From the NCBI RefSeq assembly GCF_037975245.1, contig NC_092577.1, positions 12,795,013 through 12,859,012 on the forward strand: 64,000 bases of DNA. The letters run 5' to 3'. The position numbers and the translations under genes are program-made. Of the stretch, positions 61,797 through 64,000 are shown piece by piece. The first letter of the stretch is position 1, and every line of letters starts with the position of its first letter. This stretch comes from Apostichopus japonicus. Its lineage: Eukaryota; Echinodermata; Holothuroidea; Aspidochirotida; Stichopodidae. The notes under the pieces were generated by a model. That model was not told where the DNA came from. It saw only the letters and a program-made list of their open reading frames with translations, and did no database searches.

Positions 61797-63716
61797 CCCT
61801 CAAAACCGTGCCAAAAGCTCTGCACCTGTTGCAGGTTCAAAGAGTACAAGAACATTATCCACCAATCAAGACACAACTATTTGAAGCAAGTATTATCAAT
61901 AATTTATATTCATAGGCGGGTGATGAAATCGTTAAGCATTTTCTTGTAGACATACTTTCTCGCCTGACTCTCTATTATAAATATTTACTTTAAATTGTTT
62001 ATACCAGAATATTACTTACCTAGTTTCCTGATGGTCGTCAAACATTAATAACTTGACAGCTGTGTAACTACACAAAGCAGAAGTAGGGTTATCGTTAAAG
62101 ACTAGTGCAAAGTTTATATCATTTTAATCATAACAATTTCAAATTCTTATTCAGATTGAGTAAATTTCACCTGCTCCATGTTATATCTCTCTTAAAAAAA
62201 ACTATTTTTTGGTATTCACGTCATCAGGACAAGTGTAACTTAGTTGAGCTAACATCACTCTGAAATAAAAACCAGCTACGATTTTTATTTCTTCATAACT
62301 TTACATACTTTTATCATAAATATAACAAATGGTTGAGCTGGCTATAAATTATAATAACAAGCAGTCCAAGTATTTTTATAACATTTCAAAACGTTAGGTC
62401 ATCTTTGCCACTTTCTAAGATCAACGTTTTCCTGTTGAGAACTGAATTTGAGAGATATATCAGTCGCCATTGTTTACCAGTACAAAGAAATCATGTTCAG
62501 AAGACTTAAATATTCCGTGTTTCTATTTTCGTACTATACGACGTACTACCAAACAAGTCGACTGATGAGAATAACTTTAATTCCATCCATACCCTCATAC
62601 ATATGTAAACATTTATGAAATTGGTTTAAGCAAGACAACATGGCTTAACAATTCCTTGCCACTATGGACCGTTAATGCAATATTCCTGCAATTGCTCAAT
62701 ATTTGATAACAATAGTTTACATCGATCAAATGAAAGCCTCCAGCACATTTTTTTTTAGAATTAAAGCTGTTATTTAACAAATTTCATCAGTTAATACATC
62801 TATTCATAGTGATTTTTGTATACTAGACTACTCAATTGCTGCTTCCTGAACTAGATTTTTATCTTTATTCTCTTTGCCTGGTTTATAATACAAAATTCCA
62901 ACCCAACTAAGAGAAGATATCATTTTTTTTGGCTTTCTATTTTGACTATCCCGTGTTTCCACCGTGTAAAACTCATGCCAATAGTCTATTCTGGCAAAAT
63001 TCCAGTATATTGTCGAATAAGTTACCTTCCGTTATCGTATTATCTTTCCAGCATATTTTGTTGCCACAAGAGACTGGAGGCAATTTATAAAACTCGTTCG
63101 ATGGGAGTGGTGGAAAGTGGAACAAAATCAAACAAAACCCACGCCTGACCACGGCAAGTATAATCAAAGAGTTCGAAGTCAACCAAGTTAAATTTGCCCT
63201 ACAAATAAAGCACGTGTGCGTGACACTTGTATTGTTTTAACAGAAGCGGATTTAAGTCGATGATTGATGTTCTCCTTAGTGTGCAATAGCTGGTAAAGGT
63301 CCATAGTTAATTACCAAAAACATACAATCTTTGTTCTACGTCATACGTATAGTTCTTACCAATATCTCTTTAACTATACATGTTATTCCTGTCAGCAAAG
63401 TTGATAGATTTGATTATAGAAGTTTTAACTACCCTTTTTATATTTTATTCTGTTTTTGAATAGCGAGGGAAATTTGTTTAACAATTAAATGCACCTGTAA
63501 CTTCTAACTTATACAATTTGTCATAACTGTCTGTTTTACGGTTTTCTTCACGTCAAAAAGTAAAATAATGTACACGTGTAATATAAGTATCGTACTATAT
63601 TGAGTAGCGTATGTGATCTTTAAAAAAAGCTGAACAAAATGCTATTCAAAATGGATTTAGTGCTCTACAAATGGTTCAGGATGGGATTAGAAGCCATCTA
63701 TTTGGCAATCAAATAT

Positions 63717-64000
63717 GGACCCCTGTGTCCGACTTGTCGAGGCTGTAGAAAATTTAGTTGATAGTAATAGCAACACTCGTATATCACGTGGTGATAGTTT
63801 AAATGCTTTTCTTTCATCAGTGTTTGCTTGTGTATGCTACTTTTACACACTGGTACCTGAATTACAATAAAAATTTAGGTTTACATAAAATTTGCTATCA
63901 ACCCTAACCAACATTCTTTTATTTGCATTTCAAAGTTTGGAAATGAGCCCAAAATGGCCGCAGCAGCCTTCTCAATTAATTAAAACCCTCTCCATCCTCT
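63717..64000. other. Right edge, no gene seen
   Basis: Sequence outside the duplication. No feature recognised. Confidence 0.5.

Larger units (their letters stand above)
56975..63716 (-). repeat. Inverted duplication, right arm (6.7 kb)
   Basis: Reverse-oriented partner of 32597-42303, separated from it by 14.7 kb. It lacks the 2.8-kb transposon present in the left arm. Similarity ends at the phrase GGATGGGATTAGAAGCCATC and shortly after (about 63716) on the outer side, and near 56975 (ACAAGAGTAGGGAGATATTT) on the inner side. Confidence 0.9.

Noticed and set aside
1-64000. CRISPR arrays, bacterial operons, prophage or defence systems
   Set aside because: Spliced genes, LINEs, Penelope-like elements and solo LTRs show animal nuclear DNA, and no spaced identical short repeats were found.

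Overview
The window is eukaryotic nuclear DNA from an animal. It is AT-rich, its genes are split by GT-AG introns, and it is full of retroelements, DNA transposons and minisatellites. A marine invertebrate deuterostome, most likely an echinoderm such as a sea cucumber or sea urchin, fits best. The clue is a pair of secreted 'short-chain collagen C4-like' genes together with Penelope-like, Jockey-like, CR1-like and RTE retroelements. The species call is an inference.

Layout. (1) 291-5570, minus strand: the first four coding exons of a gene for large-subunit ribosomal protein P0 (uL10). They are in frame but diverged at conserved positions, and the gene runs off the left edge. Its introns hold several local duplications and minisatellites. 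(2) 6947-8640: a 1.7-kb non-autonomous hAT element with an exact 8-bp target duplication. (3) 9520-10060: a 29-bp minisatellite whose unit contains a perfect palindrome. (4) 14255-21967, minus strand: a four-exon SLC16-type monocarboxylate transporter, all introns phase 1, with one frameshift. (5) 22303-29658: a nested cluster. Two 5'-truncated Penelope-like elements lie head to head and carry identical hammerhead ribozymes. The right copy is split by a 4.5-kb Jockey-like LINE with two intact ORFs and a perfect 13-bp target duplication. (6) 30487-31407 and 45082-46065: two solo LTRs of one family in opposite orientation, each with its own 5-bp duplication.

(7) 32597-42303 and 56975-63716: a large inverted duplication, each arm carrying a complete four-exon C4-like gene (exons 153/106/114/503 bp). 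The right copy is intact (291 aa, signal peptide). The left copy has lost one base in exon 1 and stops early. A 2.8-kb terminal-inverted-repeat transposon sits in intron 1 of the left copy only, so the right arm preserves the empty site. (8) Between the arms: a CR1-type LINE split by an RTE-type LINE, a short tandem repeat, an unidentified minus-strand exon near 48.5 kb, two MITE-like elements, and a pyrimidine-rich tract ending in a hammerhead-like stem-loop.

The genes do not form a pathway. The ribosomal protein, the transporter and the secreted C4-like proteins are independent loci. Most of the rest is mobile DNA whose insertion order can be read: Penelope pair before LINE; CR1 before RTE; arm duplication before the TIR transposon. 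The most unusual parts are the twin hammerhead ribozymes in an inverted Penelope pair, the intact LINE with ATGA-coupled ORFs, and the inverted C4-like gene pair with one dead copy.
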